Assembly: GCF_018449635.1 (NCBI RefSeq)
Contig: NZ_JAAVUV010000018.1
Location: 1 to 64,000, forward strand
From: Caballeronia sp. dw_276
GTDB taxonomy: Bacteria; Pseudomonadota; Gammaproteobacteria; Burkholderiales; Burkholderiaceae
Direction of reading: 5' to 3'
Length of the DNA: 64,000 nucleotides
Shown here: positions 27,231-35,165 of the stretch, one piece after another
How the letters are laid out: each line of letters begins with the position of its first letter
Numbering within the stretch: the first letter of the stretch is position 1
Notes under the pieces: model-generated
The model's input: only the letters and a program-made list of their open reading frames with translations
Database searches by the model: none
Told to the model about the DNA's origin: nothing
Translations under genes and position numbers: made by a program

Positions 27231-27770
27231 ATGGCACGTCTGCAAGAATTTTATAAAGAGAAGGTTGTACCCGGCCTCGTTGAGAAGTTCGGCTACAAGT
27301 CCATCATGGAAGTGCCGCGCATCACCAAGATCACCCTGAACATGGGTCTTGGTGAAGCCGTCGCCGACAAGAAGATCATCGAAAACGCCGTTGGCGACCT
27401 GACGAAGATTGCTGGCCAGAAGCCGGTTATCACGAAGGCACGCAAGGCTATCGCTGGCTTCAAGATTCGTCAGGGCTACCCGATCGGCGCGATGGTTACG
27501 CTGCGCGGCCAGGCCATGTACGAATTTCTCGATCGTTTCGTGACGGTTGCGCTCCCCCGGGTTCGTGACTTCCGCGGTGTATCGGGTCGTGCGTTCGATG
27601 GTCGCGGCAACTACAACATCGGTGTGAAAGAGCAGATCATTTTCCCCGAGATCGATTACGACAAGATCGACGCGCTTCGTGGGCTGAACATCAGCATCAC
27701 GACGACCGCGAAGACTGACGATGAAGCGAAGGCACTGCTCGCCAGCTTCAAGTTCCCGTTCAGAAACTGA
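27231..27770 (+). CDS. rplE: 50S ribosomal protein L5
   Basis: L5 binds 5S rRNA and contacts P-site tRNA and S13. The 179-residue protein begins MARLQEFYKEKVVPGLVEKFG. Conserved parts include ITLNMGLGEAVADKK, RQGYPIGAMVTLRG and FPEIDYDKIDALRGLNI. It is followed seven bases later by a GTG-initiated rpsN. Confidence 0.98.
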   Translation: MARLQEFYKEKVVPGLVEKFGYKSIMEVPRITKITLNMGLGEAVADKKIIENAVGDLTKIAGQKPVITKARKAIAGFKIRQGYPIGAMVTLRGQAMYEFLDRFVTVALPRVRDFRGVSGRAFDGRGNYNIGVKEQIIFPEIDYDKIDALRGLNISITTTAKTDDEAKALLASFKFPFRN

Positions 27771-27777
27771 GGTTACC

Positions 27778-28083
27778 GTGGCTAAACTGGCACTGATCGA
27801 ACGTGAAAAGAAGCGTGCACGCCTCGCTGCAAAGTACGCTCCCAAGCGTACGGCGCTGAAGGCGGTCATCGATGACGCGAGCAAGTCGGACGAAGAGCGT
27901 TATGCCGCTCGTCTCGAACTGCAACAACTGCCCCGCAACTCGAACCCCACTCGCAAGCGTAACCGCTGCGCGATCACGGGTCGTCCGCGTGGCACGTTCC
28001 GCAAATTCGGATTGGCACGCAGCAAGATTCGCGAAATCGCTTTCCGCGGCGAAATCCCTGGCCTGACCAAGGCGAGCTGGTAA
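27778..28083 (+). CDS. rpsN: 30S ribosomal protein S14 (zinc-free form)
   Basis: S14 completes the 30S head. The start is GTG 27778 after GAGGTTACC, giving 101 residues (MAKLALIEREKKRARLAAKY). The frame is open upstream inside rplE, but that part is not S14. Only one cysteine is present (RNRCAITGRPRG), so this is the longer form that does not bind zinc. It precedes rpsH by 14 bases. Confidence 0.96.
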   Translation: MAKLALIEREKKRARLAAKYAPKRTALKAVIDDASKSDEERYAARLELQQLPRNSNPTRKRNRCAITGRPRGTFRKFGLARSKIREIAFRGEIPGLTKASW

Positions 28084-28097
28084 TAGGAGATACGTAA

Positions 28098-28493
28098 ATG
28101 AGCATGAGTGATCCTATCGCCGATATGCTGACTCGCATCCGCAATGCGCAGATGGTTGAGAAAGTGTCGGTGACAATGCCCTCGTCGAAAGTCAAGGTTG
28201 CGATTGCGCAGGTTTTGAAGGACGAAGGTTATATCGACGATTTCGCAGTGAAGTCCGAAGGTGCGAAGTCGGAATTGAATATCGCGTTGAAGTACTACGC
28301 GGGCCGTCCGGTTATCGAGCGCATTGAACGCGTTTCGAAGCCTGGTCTGCGTGTGTATCGCGGTCGTAACGACATTCCGGTTGTGATGAACGGTCTTGGC
28401 GTTGCAATCGTTTCGACGCCCCAGGGTGTGATGACCGACCGCAAGGCGCGCCAGACTGGCGTCGGCGGCGAAGTCCTCTGCTACGTCGCTTAA
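28098..28493 (+). CDS. rpsH: 30S ribosomal protein S8
   Basis: S8 binds the central domain of 16S rRNA and, in E. coli, represses the spc operon by binding near rplE. The 131-residue protein starts MSMSDPIADMLTRIRNAQM and ends with ARQTGVGGEVLCYVA. GGAGA precedes the ATG. The order rpsN-rpsH-rplF is standard. Confidence 0.98.
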   Translation: MSMSDPIADMLTRIRNAQMVEKVSVTMPSSKVKVAIAQVLKDEGYIDDFAVKSEGAKSELNIALKYYAGRPVIERIERVSKPGLRVYRGRNDIPVVMNGLGVAIVSTPQGVMTDRKARQTGVGGEVLCYVA

Positions 28494-28512
28494 GCCGAAA
28501 AGGAGAAGAAAC

Positions 28513-29046
28513 ATGTCTCGAGTAGGTAAAAGCCCGATTACGCTGCCGCAAGGCGCGGAAGTGGCCTTTAGCGGCGAAGTAATCACCGTCAAGGGCCCGC
28601 TGGGTACGATTACGCAAGCGGCCAACCCGCTTGTTACGGTAGCAAACGACAACGGCACGCTCAACTTCGCACCGGCTGATGAAAGCCGTGAAGCGAATGC
28701 GATGTCGGGCACGATGCGCGCCCTCGTGGCGAACATGGTGAATGGCGTTACGAAGGGTTTCGAGCGCAAGCTGACGCTGGTTGGCGTTGGTTATCGCGCG
28801 CAGGCGCAGGGCGACAAGCTGAATCTGTCGCTGGGTTTCTCGCACCCCGTGGTGCACGCGATGCCGGAAGGTGTCAAAGTTGAAACCCCGACGCAAACCG
28901 AAATCGTGATCAAGGGGATCGACAAGCAGAAAGTTGGCCAGGTCGCTGCGGAAGTTCGCGGTTACCGTCCGCCGGAGCCCTATAAGGGCAAGGGCGTGCG
29001 CTACTTCGGCGAAGTCGTCATCCTCAAAGAAACGAAGAAGAAGTAA
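28513..29046 (+). CDS. rplF: 50S ribosomal protein L6
   Basis: L6 lies beside the sarcin-ricin loop and the factor-binding site. The 177-residue protein has the two repeated domains of the family. The signature EVRGYRPPEPYKGKGVRY is near residue 152-169. An AAGGAGAAG site precedes the ATG. It is followed by rplR after 12 bases. Confidence 0.98.
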   Translation: MSRVGKSPITLPQGAEVAFSGEVITVKGPLGTITQAANPLVTVANDNGTLNFAPADESREANAMSGTMRALVANMVNGVTKGFERKLTLVGVGYRAQAQGDKLNLSLGFSHPVVHAMPEGVKVETPTQTEIVIKGIDKQKVGQVAAEVRGYRPPEPYKGKGVRYFGEVVILKETKKK

Positions 29047-29058
29047 GGGTGCGCAATC

Positions 29059-29424
29059 ATGGATAAGACTCAATCTCGCCTGCGCCGCGCTAAACAGACG
29101 CGCGTCAAGATCGCTGAGCTGCAGGTCGCACGTCTGGCTGTGCATCGCACGAACACGCATATCTATGCGCAAGTGTTCTCGGCATGCGGCACCAAGGTGC
29201 TGGCAAGCGCGTCGACGCTCGAAGCTGAAGTGCGTGCCGAACTGGCCGACAAGACCGGTAAGGGCGGCAACGTCAACGCTGCGATCGCTGTCGGTAAGCG
29301 TATTGCTGAAAAAGCCAAGGCTGCCGGCGTCGAATCCGTCGCCTTCGACCGTTCAGGTTTCCGTTACCACGGCCGCGTGAAAGCGCTGGCTGATGCGGCA
29401 CGCGAAGCCGGACTCAAGTTCTAA
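29059..29424 (+). CDS. rplR: 50S ribosomal protein L18
   Basis: L18 binds 5S rRNA together with L5. The 121-residue protein starts MDKTQSRLRRAKQTRVKI. It has the conserved RLAVHRTNTHIYAQV and the C-terminal VAFDRSGFRYHGRVKALADAA-like motif. Size and position in the spc operon are normal. Confidence 0.97.
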   Translation: MDKTQSRLRRAKQTRVKIAELQVARLAVHRTNTHIYAQVFSACGTKVLASASTLEAEVRAELADKTGKGGNVNAAIAVGKRIAEKAKAAGVESVAFDRSGFRYHGRVKALADAAREAGLKF

Positions 29425-29438
29425 GGGAAGAATTCGTC

Positions 29439-29957
29439 ATGGCAAAGATGCAAGCGAATGTGAAGGCTGAAGAACGCGACGACGGCCTCCGTGAAAAAAT
29501 GATCGCGGTCAATCGCGTGACCAAGGTTGTGAAGGGCGGCCGGATTCTCGGTTTTGCCGCACTGACCGTGGTTGGCGATGGCGATGGCCGCATCGGCATG
29601 GGCAAGGGCAAAGCGAAGGAAGTTCCGGTTGCTGTTCAAAAGGCAATGGAACAAGCACGCCGCAACATGTTCAAGGTGCCGTTGAAGAACGGTACGCTGC
29701 AACACGAAGTGCATGGTAAGCATGGCGCATCCGCTGTTCTTCTGGCTCCGGCCAAGGACGGTACGGGTGTTATCGCCGGCGGCCCGATGCGCGCAGTGTT
29801 CGACGTGATGGGCGTTCAAAACGTTGTGGCGAAGAGCCACGGTTCGACGAATCCGTACAACCTCGTTCGTGCAACGCTCGACGGTCTGCGCAAGCAGTCC
29901 ACGCCGGGTGACATCGCGGCGAAGCGCGGCAAGTCCGTCGAAGATATTTTGGGCTAA
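29439..29957 (+). CDS. rpsE: 30S ribosomal protein S5
   Basis: S5 takes part in mRNA entry, unwinding and decoding accuracy. The 172-residue protein has the S5 signature VNRVTKVVKGGRILGFAAL (about residues 25-43), including the spectinomycin loop, which looks wild type. The C-terminal domain contains AGGPMRAVFDVMGVQNV. rpmD follows after 14 bases. Confidence 0.98.
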   Translation: MAKMQANVKAEERDDGLREKMIAVNRVTKVVKGGRILGFAALTVVGDGDGRIGMGKGKAKEVPVAVQKAMEQARRNMFKVPLKNGTLQHEVHGKHGASAVLLAPAKDGTGVIAGGPMRAVFDVMGVQNVVAKSHGSTNPYNLVRATLDGLRKQSTPGDIAAKRGKSVEDILG

Positions 29958-29971
29958 GCCAGGTGGTCACC

Positions 29972-30154
29972 ATGTCTGAAAAAACTGTCAAGGTTCAGCT
30001 CGTGAAGAGCCTGATTGGGACCCGCGAAACGCATCGTGCAACGGTGCGTGGTCTGGGCCTGCGCCGACTCAACTCGGTCAGCGAACTGCAGGACACGCCA
30101 GCAGTGCGCGGGATGATCAACAAGGTTTCGTACCTTGTTAAAGTCCTCAGCTAA
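29972..30154 (+). CDS. rpmD: 50S ribosomal protein L30
   Basis: L30 is a small 50S surface protein. ATG 29972 follows CCAGGTGG and gives 60 residues starting MSEKTVKVQLVKSLIGTRE; another ATG three codons upstream is in frame but badly spaced. It contains the family stretch LGLRRLNSVSELQDTPAVRG. It sits between rpsE and rplO as usual. Confidence 0.96.
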   Translation: MSEKTVKVQLVKSLIGTRETHRATVRGLGLRRLNSVSELQDTPAVRGMINKVSYLVKVLS

Positions 30155-30183
30155 GCGGCTGACCAGGGATCAAGGAGTTGAAT

Positions 30184-30618
30184 ATGGATTTGAATAACCT
30201 CAAGCCGGCAGAAGGCGCGAAGCACGCAAAGCGTCGCGTTGGCCGCGGTATCGGTTCCGGCCTCGGCAAGACTGCAGGTCGCGGTCACAAGGGTCAGAAA
30301 TCGCGTTCGGGCGGCTTTCATAAAGTCGGCTTCGAAGGCGGTCAGATGCCTCTGCAACGTCGTCTGCCGAAGCGCGGCTTTAGCTCGCTGACGCGTGAGT
30401 TCGTTGGTGAAGTGCGGCTGTCGGATATCGAAAAGCTGCCGGTCGACGAAGTCGATTTGTTGGCTTTGAAGCAAGCCGGTCTGCTCGGCGTGCTCATTAC
30501 GAGCGCAAAGATCATCAAGACGGGCGAACTGACGCGCAAGATCACGGTAAAGGGCCTCACCGCTACGAAGGGTGCACGTGCTGCGATTGAAGCCGCCGGC
30601 GGCTCGTTCGCTGAGTAA
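30184..30618 (+). CDS. rplO: 50S ribosomal protein L15
   Basis: L15 is a late-assembling 50S protein. ATG 30184, 8 bases after AAGGAG, gives 144 residues starting MDLNNLKPAEGAKHAKRR. The glycine-rich N-terminal arm RVGRGIGSGLGKTAGRGHKG and the motif FEGGQMPLQRRLPKRGF are typical. secY follows after 41 bases. Confidence 0.97.
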   Translation: MDLNNLKPAEGAKHAKRRVGRGIGSGLGKTAGRGHKGQKSRSGGFHKVGFEGGQMPLQRRLPKRGFSSLTREFVGEVRLSDIEKLPVDEVDLLALKQAGLLGVLITSAKIIKTGELTRKITVKGLTATKGARAAIEAAGGSFAE

Positions 30619-30659
30619 CGTGCGCGTGTTGTTGTTAGCGAAAGCATCGGAGAAGGTTC

Positions 30660-32006
30660 TTGGCTAATAGCCCGAGTCTCGCAAAATCCGGTCGAAGCGC
30701 TGCGAAGTTCGGCGATCTGCGTCGGCGTGCAATGTTCTTGCTGCTGGCGTTGATCGTCTACCGTATCGGTGCGCATATTCCGGTGCCGGGTATCGACCCG
30801 GATCAGCTGGCGAAGCTTTTCCAGAGCCAGTCAGGCGGCATTCTTGGCATGTTCAACATGTTCTCGGGTGGCGCGCTGTCTAGGTTCACGATCTTCGCGC
30901 TTGGGATCATGCCGTACATATCGGCGTCGATCATCATGCAGTTGCTGTCGATCGTTTCGCCGCAAATGGAAGCGCTGAAGAAAGAAGGGCAGGCAGGGCA
31001 GCGGAAGATCACGCAGTACACGCGTTACTTCACCGTTGTTCTGGCTACGTTCCAGGCCTTTGGTATTGCGGTAGCGCTGGAAAATCAAGCCGGGCTCGTT
31101 ATCGATCCTGGCATGGTGTTCCGGTTGACGACGGTAGTGACGTTGGTGACGGGCACCATGTTCCTGATGTGGCTGGGTGAGCAGATCACGGAACGCGGAC
31201 TGGGCAACGGTATCTCGATCATCATTTTCGGCGGTATTGCGGCGGGCTTCCCGAACGCAATCGGTGGTCTCTTTGAACTGGTTCGCACCGGCTCCATGAG
31301 CATCATCTCGGCGATCATCATTGTCGTGCTGATTGCGGCGGTTACGTTCCTGGTTGTTTTCATCGAACGCGGCCAGCGCAAGATCCTCGTGAACTACGCC
31401 AAGCGTCAGGTCGGAAACAAGATTTACGGCGGTCAGTCTTCGCATTTGCCGCTGAAGTTGAACATGTCGGGTGTGATTCCGCCGATCTTCGCGTCGTCGA
31501 TCATCCTCTTCCCGGCAACTATCCTGAACTGGTTCAGTTCGGGTACGCGGACCGGATGGTTTGCGAACACGCTGCACAACGTTGCTGAGGCGCTGAAGCC
31601 TGGTCAACCGGTGTACGTGTTGCTGTACGCGATGGCGATCGTTTTCTTCTGCTTCTTCTACACCGCGTTGGTGTTCAACAGCAGAGAAACGGCCGACAAC
31701 CTGAAGAAGAGTGGTGCGTTCGTTCCCGGGATTCGTCCGGGTGATCAGACGGCACGTTATATCGATCGGATCCTCACGCGTTTGACGCTGGCTGGTGCGA
31801 TCTACATCGTGTTTGTTTGCTTGCTGCCAGAATTCCTGGTGTTGCGTTGGAACGTACCGTTTTACTTCGGTGGAACGTCGCTGCTGATCATTGTGGTGGT
31901 CACGATGGATTTCATGGCGCAGGTGCAGTCCTACGTTATGTCGCAACAGTATGAATCGCTGCTCAAGAAGGCGAACTTCAAAGGCAGCAACGTCCCGATG
32001 CGCTAA
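30660..32006 (+). CDS. secY: preprotein translocase subunit SecY
   Basis: SecY is the central channel of the Sec translocon. The start is TTG 30660 (MANSPSLAKSGRSAAKFGDL), preceded by GGAGAAGG; no ATG fits the family start. The 448-residue protein has ten hydrophobic segments. Recognisable parts are the plug and TM2 region (GGALSRFTIFALGIMPYISA), the QITERGLGNGISIIIF stretch, and the cytosolic loop with KNSGAFVPGIRPG-like sequence (KKSGAFVPGIRPG). The rare start codon may lower its rate of translation. An infA remnant follows instead of the expected intact gene. Confidence 0.98.
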   Translation: MANSPSLAKSGRSAAKFGDLRRRAMFLLLALIVYRIGAHIPVPGIDPDQLAKLFQSQSGGILGMFNMFSGGALSRFTIFALGIMPYISASIIMQLLSIVSPQMEALKKEGQAGQRKITQYTRYFTVVLATFQAFGIAVALENQAGLVIDPGMVFRLTTVVTLVTGTMFLMWLGEQITERGLGNGISIIIFGGIAAGFPNAIGGLFELVRTGSMSIISAIIIVVLIAAVTFLVVFIERGQRKILVNYAKRQVGNKIYGGQSSHLPLKLNMSGVIPPIFASSIILFPATILNWFSSGTRTGWFANTLHNVAEALKPGQPVYVLLYAMAIVFFCFFYTALVFNSRETADNLKKSGAFVPGIRPGDQTARYIDRILTRLTLAGAIYIVFVCLLPEFLVLRWNVPFYFGGTSLLIIVVVTMDFMAQVQSYVMSQQYESLLKKANFKGSNVPMR

Positions 32007-32143
32007 ACAAGGACGATGGTCGGAGACGGCATGAGTTGAAGGTGGCTCTGCCGTTCACCGTCACATATCCCGGCGCCAAGGTAACGGTTGAGTTGACCCC
32101 TTACGATCTGTCTCGTACACGGATCGTGTTACGGGCGAAGTGA
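32007..32143 (+). pseudogene. infA: decayed infA (translation initiation factor IF-1) remnant
   Basis: Between secY and rpmJ, where many beta-proteobacteria carry infA, one frame runs from 32006 to the stop at 32141-32143. Its last 20 residues or so, AKVTVELTPYDLSRTRIVLR plus AK, match the C terminus of IF-1. A KDD tripeptide at 32009-32017, directly after the secY stop, matches residues 3-5 of IF-1. The middle is scrambled and shortened: about 45 codons instead of 72. There is no in-frame ATG and no ribosome-binding site; the only possible start is GTG 32042. It is most simply an internally deleted infA, with the working IF-1 gene elsewhere. Confidence 0.85.
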
Positions 32144-32163
32144 TTTGAAAAAAGGGTAATATC

Positions 32164-32280
32164 ATGAAAGTGATGGCATCGGTTAAGCGCATTTGCCGCA
32201 ATTGCAAGATCATCAAGCGCAAGGGCGTTGTGCGCGTGATTTGCAGCTCTGATCCGCGCCACAAACAGCGTCAAGGCTGA
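32164..32280 (+). CDS. rpmJ: 50S ribosomal protein L36 (zinc-binding form)
   Basis: L36 is a tiny 50S protein near helix 89-91 of 23S rRNA. The 38-residue sequence [20 protein letters not shown] continues to RHKQRQG. Cysteines at 11, 14 and 27 and histidine at 33 form the zinc site, so this is the zinc-dependent form. AAAAGGG precedes the ATG. It is intact although the neighbouring infA is decayed. Confidence 0.96.
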
Positions 32281-32321
32281 ACGCCGCGCTTTTGCTTGCG
32301 CTTTTTGTTTGAGGAAAAACA

Positions 32322-32687
32322 ATGGCTCGTATCGCAGGGGTTAACATCCCGAATCACCAGCATACTGAAATCGGCCTCACGGCAATTTTCGGTGTAGGCC
32401 GCACGCGCGCTCGCAACATTTGCGTGGCGTCTGGTGTGGAGTTTTCGAAGAAGGTCAAAGACCTCACTGACGCAGACCTCGAAAAGCTGCGAGAAGAAGT
32501 GGGTAAGTTCATCGTAGAAGGCGACCTGCGTCGCGAAGTGACGATGAATATCAAGCGCCTGATGGACTTGGGCTGCTACCGTGGCGTTCGCCATCGCAAG
32601 GGCTTGCCCATGCGTGGACAGCGCACGCGTACGAATGCCCGTACCCGTAAGGGTCCGCGTCGTGCAGCGCAATCGCTGAAGAAGTAA
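32322..32687 (+). CDS. rpsM: 30S ribosomal protein S13
   Basis: S13 forms intersubunit bridges at the 30S head. The 121-residue protein starts MARIAGVNIPNHQHTEIGL and has the conserved GVRHRKGLPMRGQRTRTNA-like C-terminal part (about residues 89-107). GAGGAAA precedes the ATG. It is the first gene of the alpha operon order rpsM-rpsK-rpsD-rpoA-rplQ. Confidence 0.98.
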   Translation: MARIAGVNIPNHQHTEIGLTAIFGVGRTRARNICVASGVEFSKKVKDLTDADLEKLREEVGKFIVEGDLRREVTMNIKRLMDLGCYRGVRHRKGLPMRGQRTRTNARTRKGPRRAAQSLKK

Positions 32688-32713
32688 GCGGAATATAGTT
32701 ACAGGAAAACGTA

Positions 32714-33118
32714 ATGGCTAAGGCTTCGAACAACTCCGCGGCGCAACGCGTTCGCAAGAAGGTCAAGAAGAACGTCGCCGAGGGCGTGGTTCACGTTCAC
32801 GCGTCGTTCAACAACACCATCATCACGATCACCGATCGCCAGGGCAATGCACTCGCCTGGGCAACGTCGGGTGGCCAGGGCTTCAAGGGTTCGCGTAAAT
32901 CGACCCCGTTTGCAGCCCAGGTCGCAGCTGAATCGGCTGGCCGCGTGGCGATGGAATACGGCGTGAAGAACCTCGAAGTGCGGATCAAGGGCCCCGGCCC
33001 TGGCCGTGAATCGGCGGTGCGTGCGCTGCATGGTCTTGGCATCAAGATCACCGCAATCTCCGACGTGACACCGGTTCCGCACAACGGTTGCCGTCCGCCG
33101 AAGCGTCGTCGTATCTAA
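32714..33118 (+). CDS. rpsK: 30S ribosomal protein S11
   Basis: S11 lies on the 30S platform and shapes the mRNA exit path. The 134-residue protein contains VHVHASFNNTIITITDRQGN near residue 25-44 and ends TPVPHNGCRPPKRRRI, both diagnostic. CAGGAAA precedes the ATG. A hairpin and a 158-base gap follow before rpsD. Confidence 0.98.
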   Translation: MAKASNNSAAQRVRKKVKKNVAEGVVHVHASFNNTIITITDRQGNALAWATSGGQGFKGSRKSTPFAAQVAAESAGRVAMEYGVKNLEVRIKGPGPGRESAVRALHGLGIKITAISDVTPVPHNGCRPPKRRRI

Positions 33119-33136
33119 GGCGTCGCGTAACGCTTT

Positions 33137-33166
33137 GACCTGTTGACGCTCGCGCGTCGACAGGTT
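33137..33166 (+). terminator. stem-loop between rpsK and rpsD, possible attenuator
   Basis: Bases 33137-33149 pair with 33154-33166 over 13 positions (two G-U wobbles) around a TCGC loop. No clean T run follows (GCTTGCG). It could be a weak attenuator or a binding site for S4, which represses the alpha operon in E. coli at a different position. Confidence 0.4.
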
Positions 33167-33276
33167 GCTTGCGTTATGAAATCTGCGTTAAGAATACTGA
33201 CTAAGCCCACCGTTCGATCCACCGAGTTCGAACTAGCGCGAATGTACTTCGCGTGATCAATTACTAAGGATGCAAA

Positions 33277-33900
33277 GTGGCACGTTATACCGGTCCTAAA
33301 GCCAAGCTGGCCCGCCGTGAAGGCACTGATCTTTTCCTGAAGAGCGCACGCCGTTCGCTCGCCGACAAGTGCAAGCTCGACAGCAAGCCGGGTCAGCATG
33401 GTCGTACCTCGGGCGCTCGTACGTCTGACTACGGCACGCAGTTGCGTGAAAAGCAAAAAGTTAAGCGTATTTACGGGGTGCTCGAACGTCAGTTCCGCCG
33501 TTACTTCGCTGAGGCTGATCGCCGCAAGGGCCCGACGGGTGAAAACCTGCTGCAATTGCTCGAATCGCGTCTCGACAACGTCGTGTACCGCATGGGCTTC
33601 GGCTCGACGCGCGCTGAAGCGCGTCAGCTGGTCGGCCACAAGTCGATCACGGTGAACGGTGTAGTGAACAACATCCCGTCGATGCAAGTTAAGGCAGGCG
33701 ACGTGGTTGCTGTTCGCGAACAGTCGAAGAAGCAAGTGCGTATTCTGGAAGCGCTGAACCTGGCTGAGCAAGGCGGAATGCCGAGCTGGGTTACGGTCGA
33801 TGCCAAGAAGTTCGAAGGCACGTTCAAAGCCATGCCGGATCGCGCTGACATTGCAGGCGATATCAACGAAAGCCTGATCGTCGAATTGTATTCGCGTTAA
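33277..33900 (+). CDS. rpsD: 30S ribosomal protein S4
   Basis: S4 nucleates 30S assembly and is part of the mRNA entry helicase; in E. coli it represses the alpha operon. The start is GTG 33277 (MARYTGPKAKLARREG), 207 residues. The N-terminal region lacks the zinc cysteines found in some lineages. The S4 RNA-binding domain is at SRLDNVVYRMGFGSTRAEAR (about residues 94-113). Confidence 0.97.
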   Translation: MARYTGPKAKLARREGTDLFLKSARRSLADKCKLDSKPGQHGRTSGARTSDYGTQLREKQKVKRIYGVLERQFRRYFAEADRRKGPTGENLLQLLESRLDNVVYRMGFGSTRAEARQLVGHKSITVNGVVNNIPSMQVKAGDVVAVREQSKKQVRILEALNLAEQGGMPSWVTVDAKKFEGTFKAMPDRADIAGDINESLIVELYSR

Positions 33901-33911
33901 TCGGATTAGCG

Positions 33912-33963
33912 GCCGGGGCACCCTGATTGCGGAAGGCAAGGGGTTGCCTCGGCTGTTTATTTT
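33912..33963 (+). terminator. terminator-like stem-loop between rpsD and rpoA
   Basis: GCCGGGGC (33912-33919) pairs with GCCTCGGC (33946-33953), with CCCT (33921-33924) and AGGG (33939-33942 region) extending the stem inward. TGTTTATTTT follows. It could reduce read-through from the ribosomal protein genes into rpoA. Confidence 0.45.
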
Positions 33964-34024
33964 CGGGTTGTCACCGGTCAGCCTTATCGGCGTAACGAGC
34001 CGAGGGTATTGAAAAGGAAAACCT

Positions 34025-35002
34025 ATGCAAACCAGTTTGTTGAAGCCCAAGATTATTGCAGTCGAATCGCTTGGCGACAGCCACGCGAAAGTGGTCATGG
34101 AGCCGTTCGAACGGGGCTATGGTCACACCTTGGGTAACGCGCTTCGGCGCGTGCTGCTGTCGTCGATGATTGGTTATGCGCCGACCGAAGTGACGATTGC
34201 AGGCGTCGTGCATGAATATTCTACGCTCGACGGCGTGCAAGAAGATGTGGTCAACCTGCTGCTGAATTTGAAGGGCGTCGTTTTCAAGCTGCATAACCGC
34301 GATGAAGTCACGGTTACGCTTCGCAAGGAAGGCGAAGGCGTTGTTACGGCTGGGGATATTGAACTCGCGCACGATTGCGAAGTCATCAATCCGGGTCACG
34401 TGATTGCGCATCTTTCGAAGGGCGGCAAGCTCGACGTTCAGATCAAGATTGAAAAGGGCCGCGGCTATGTGCCGGGCAATGTGCGTCGCTACGGCGAAGA
34501 TTCGGCGAAGATCATTGGCCGTATCGTGCTGGACGCATCGTTCTCGCCGGTTCTGCGTGTGAGCTATGCCGTTGAAAGCGCTCGCGTTGAGCAGCGTACC
34601 GACCTCGACAAGCTCGTGATGAACATCGAAACCAACGGTGTGATTTCGCCCGAGGAAGCAATTCGTCAGTCAGCACGTATTCTGGTTGACCAGTTGTCGG
34701 TGTTCGCGGCTCTGGAAGGCACGGAAGCAGCGGCAGAAGCACCGTCGCGCGCGCCGCAGATCGATCCGATCCTTCTGCGTCCGGTTGATGATCTCGAACT
34801 CACGGTTCGCTCCGCGAACTGCCTGAAGGCCGAGAACATCTATTACATCGGCGATTTGATCCAGCGCACGGAAAACGAATTGCTGAAGACGCCTAACCTC
34901 GGTCGCAAGTCGCTGAACGAGATCAAGGAAGTTTTGGCATCGCGTGGTTTGACGCTGGGTATGAAGCTCGAAAACTGGCCGCCGGCTGGTCTCGACAAGT
35001 AA
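34025..35002 (+). CDS. rpoA: DNA-directed RNA polymerase subunit alpha
   Basis: Alpha dimers start RNA polymerase assembly and contact UP elements and activators. The 325-residue protein starts MQTSLLKPKIIAVES. The N-terminal dimerisation domain has the GYGHTLGNALRRVLLSSM signature (about 35-52). An Ala/Glu-rich linker around residue 235-245 leads to the C-terminal domain with ELTVRSANCLKAENI and GRKSLNEIKEVLASRGL. AAAAGGAAAA precedes the ATG. Confidence 0.99.
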   Translation: MQTSLLKPKIIAVESLGDSHAKVVMEPFERGYGHTLGNALRRVLLSSMIGYAPTEVTIAGVVHEYSTLDGVQEDVVNLLLNLKGVVFKLHNRDEVTVTLRKEGEGVVTAGDIELAHDCEVINPGHVIAHLSKGGKLDVQIKIEKGRGYVPGNVRRYGEDSAKIIGRIVLDASFSPVLRVSYAVESARVEQRTDLDKLVMNIETNGVISPEEAIRQSARILVDQLSVFAALEGTEAAAEAPSRAPQIDPILLRPVDDLELTVRSANCLKAENIYYIGDLIQRTENELLKTPNLGRKSLNEIKEVLASRGLTLGMKLENWPPAGLDK

Positions 35003-35028
35003 TGTTCAGGCTGTAGGCTTGACTGGCA

Positions 35029-35061
35029 AAGATGCGGATTTTCCTTTAAAATCCGCATCTT
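35029..35061 (+). terminator. terminator-like inverted repeat between rpoA and rplQ
   Basis: The 14-base arm 35029-35042 (AAGATGCGGATTTT) is perfectly complementary to 35048-35061 around a CCTTT loop, and GCTTTTTCT follows. This should form a strong hairpin and at least a partial terminator, yet rplQ lies only 105 bases downstream on the same strand. Confidence 0.65.
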
Positions 35062-35165
35062 GCTTTTTCTACGACCGGCCCGTGCGCTCGTGAGTTGTCT
35101 TATAAGGCGCTCAAGAGACGTAATAGAAGAGCTGGATCTAAACTTGATTAATCTGGAAATTCAAA

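Noticed and set aside
32042..32143. Short IF-1-like peptide from GTG 32042
   Set aside because: About 33 residues would lack the first half of the IF-1 OB fold, and no ribosome-binding site precedes the GTG. I call the region a pseudogene instead.
33165..33198. Promoter before rpsD (TTGCTT with TTAAGA or AATACT)
   Set aside because: The hexamers match the consensus poorly and no spacing gives a good pair, so I report only the hairpin.
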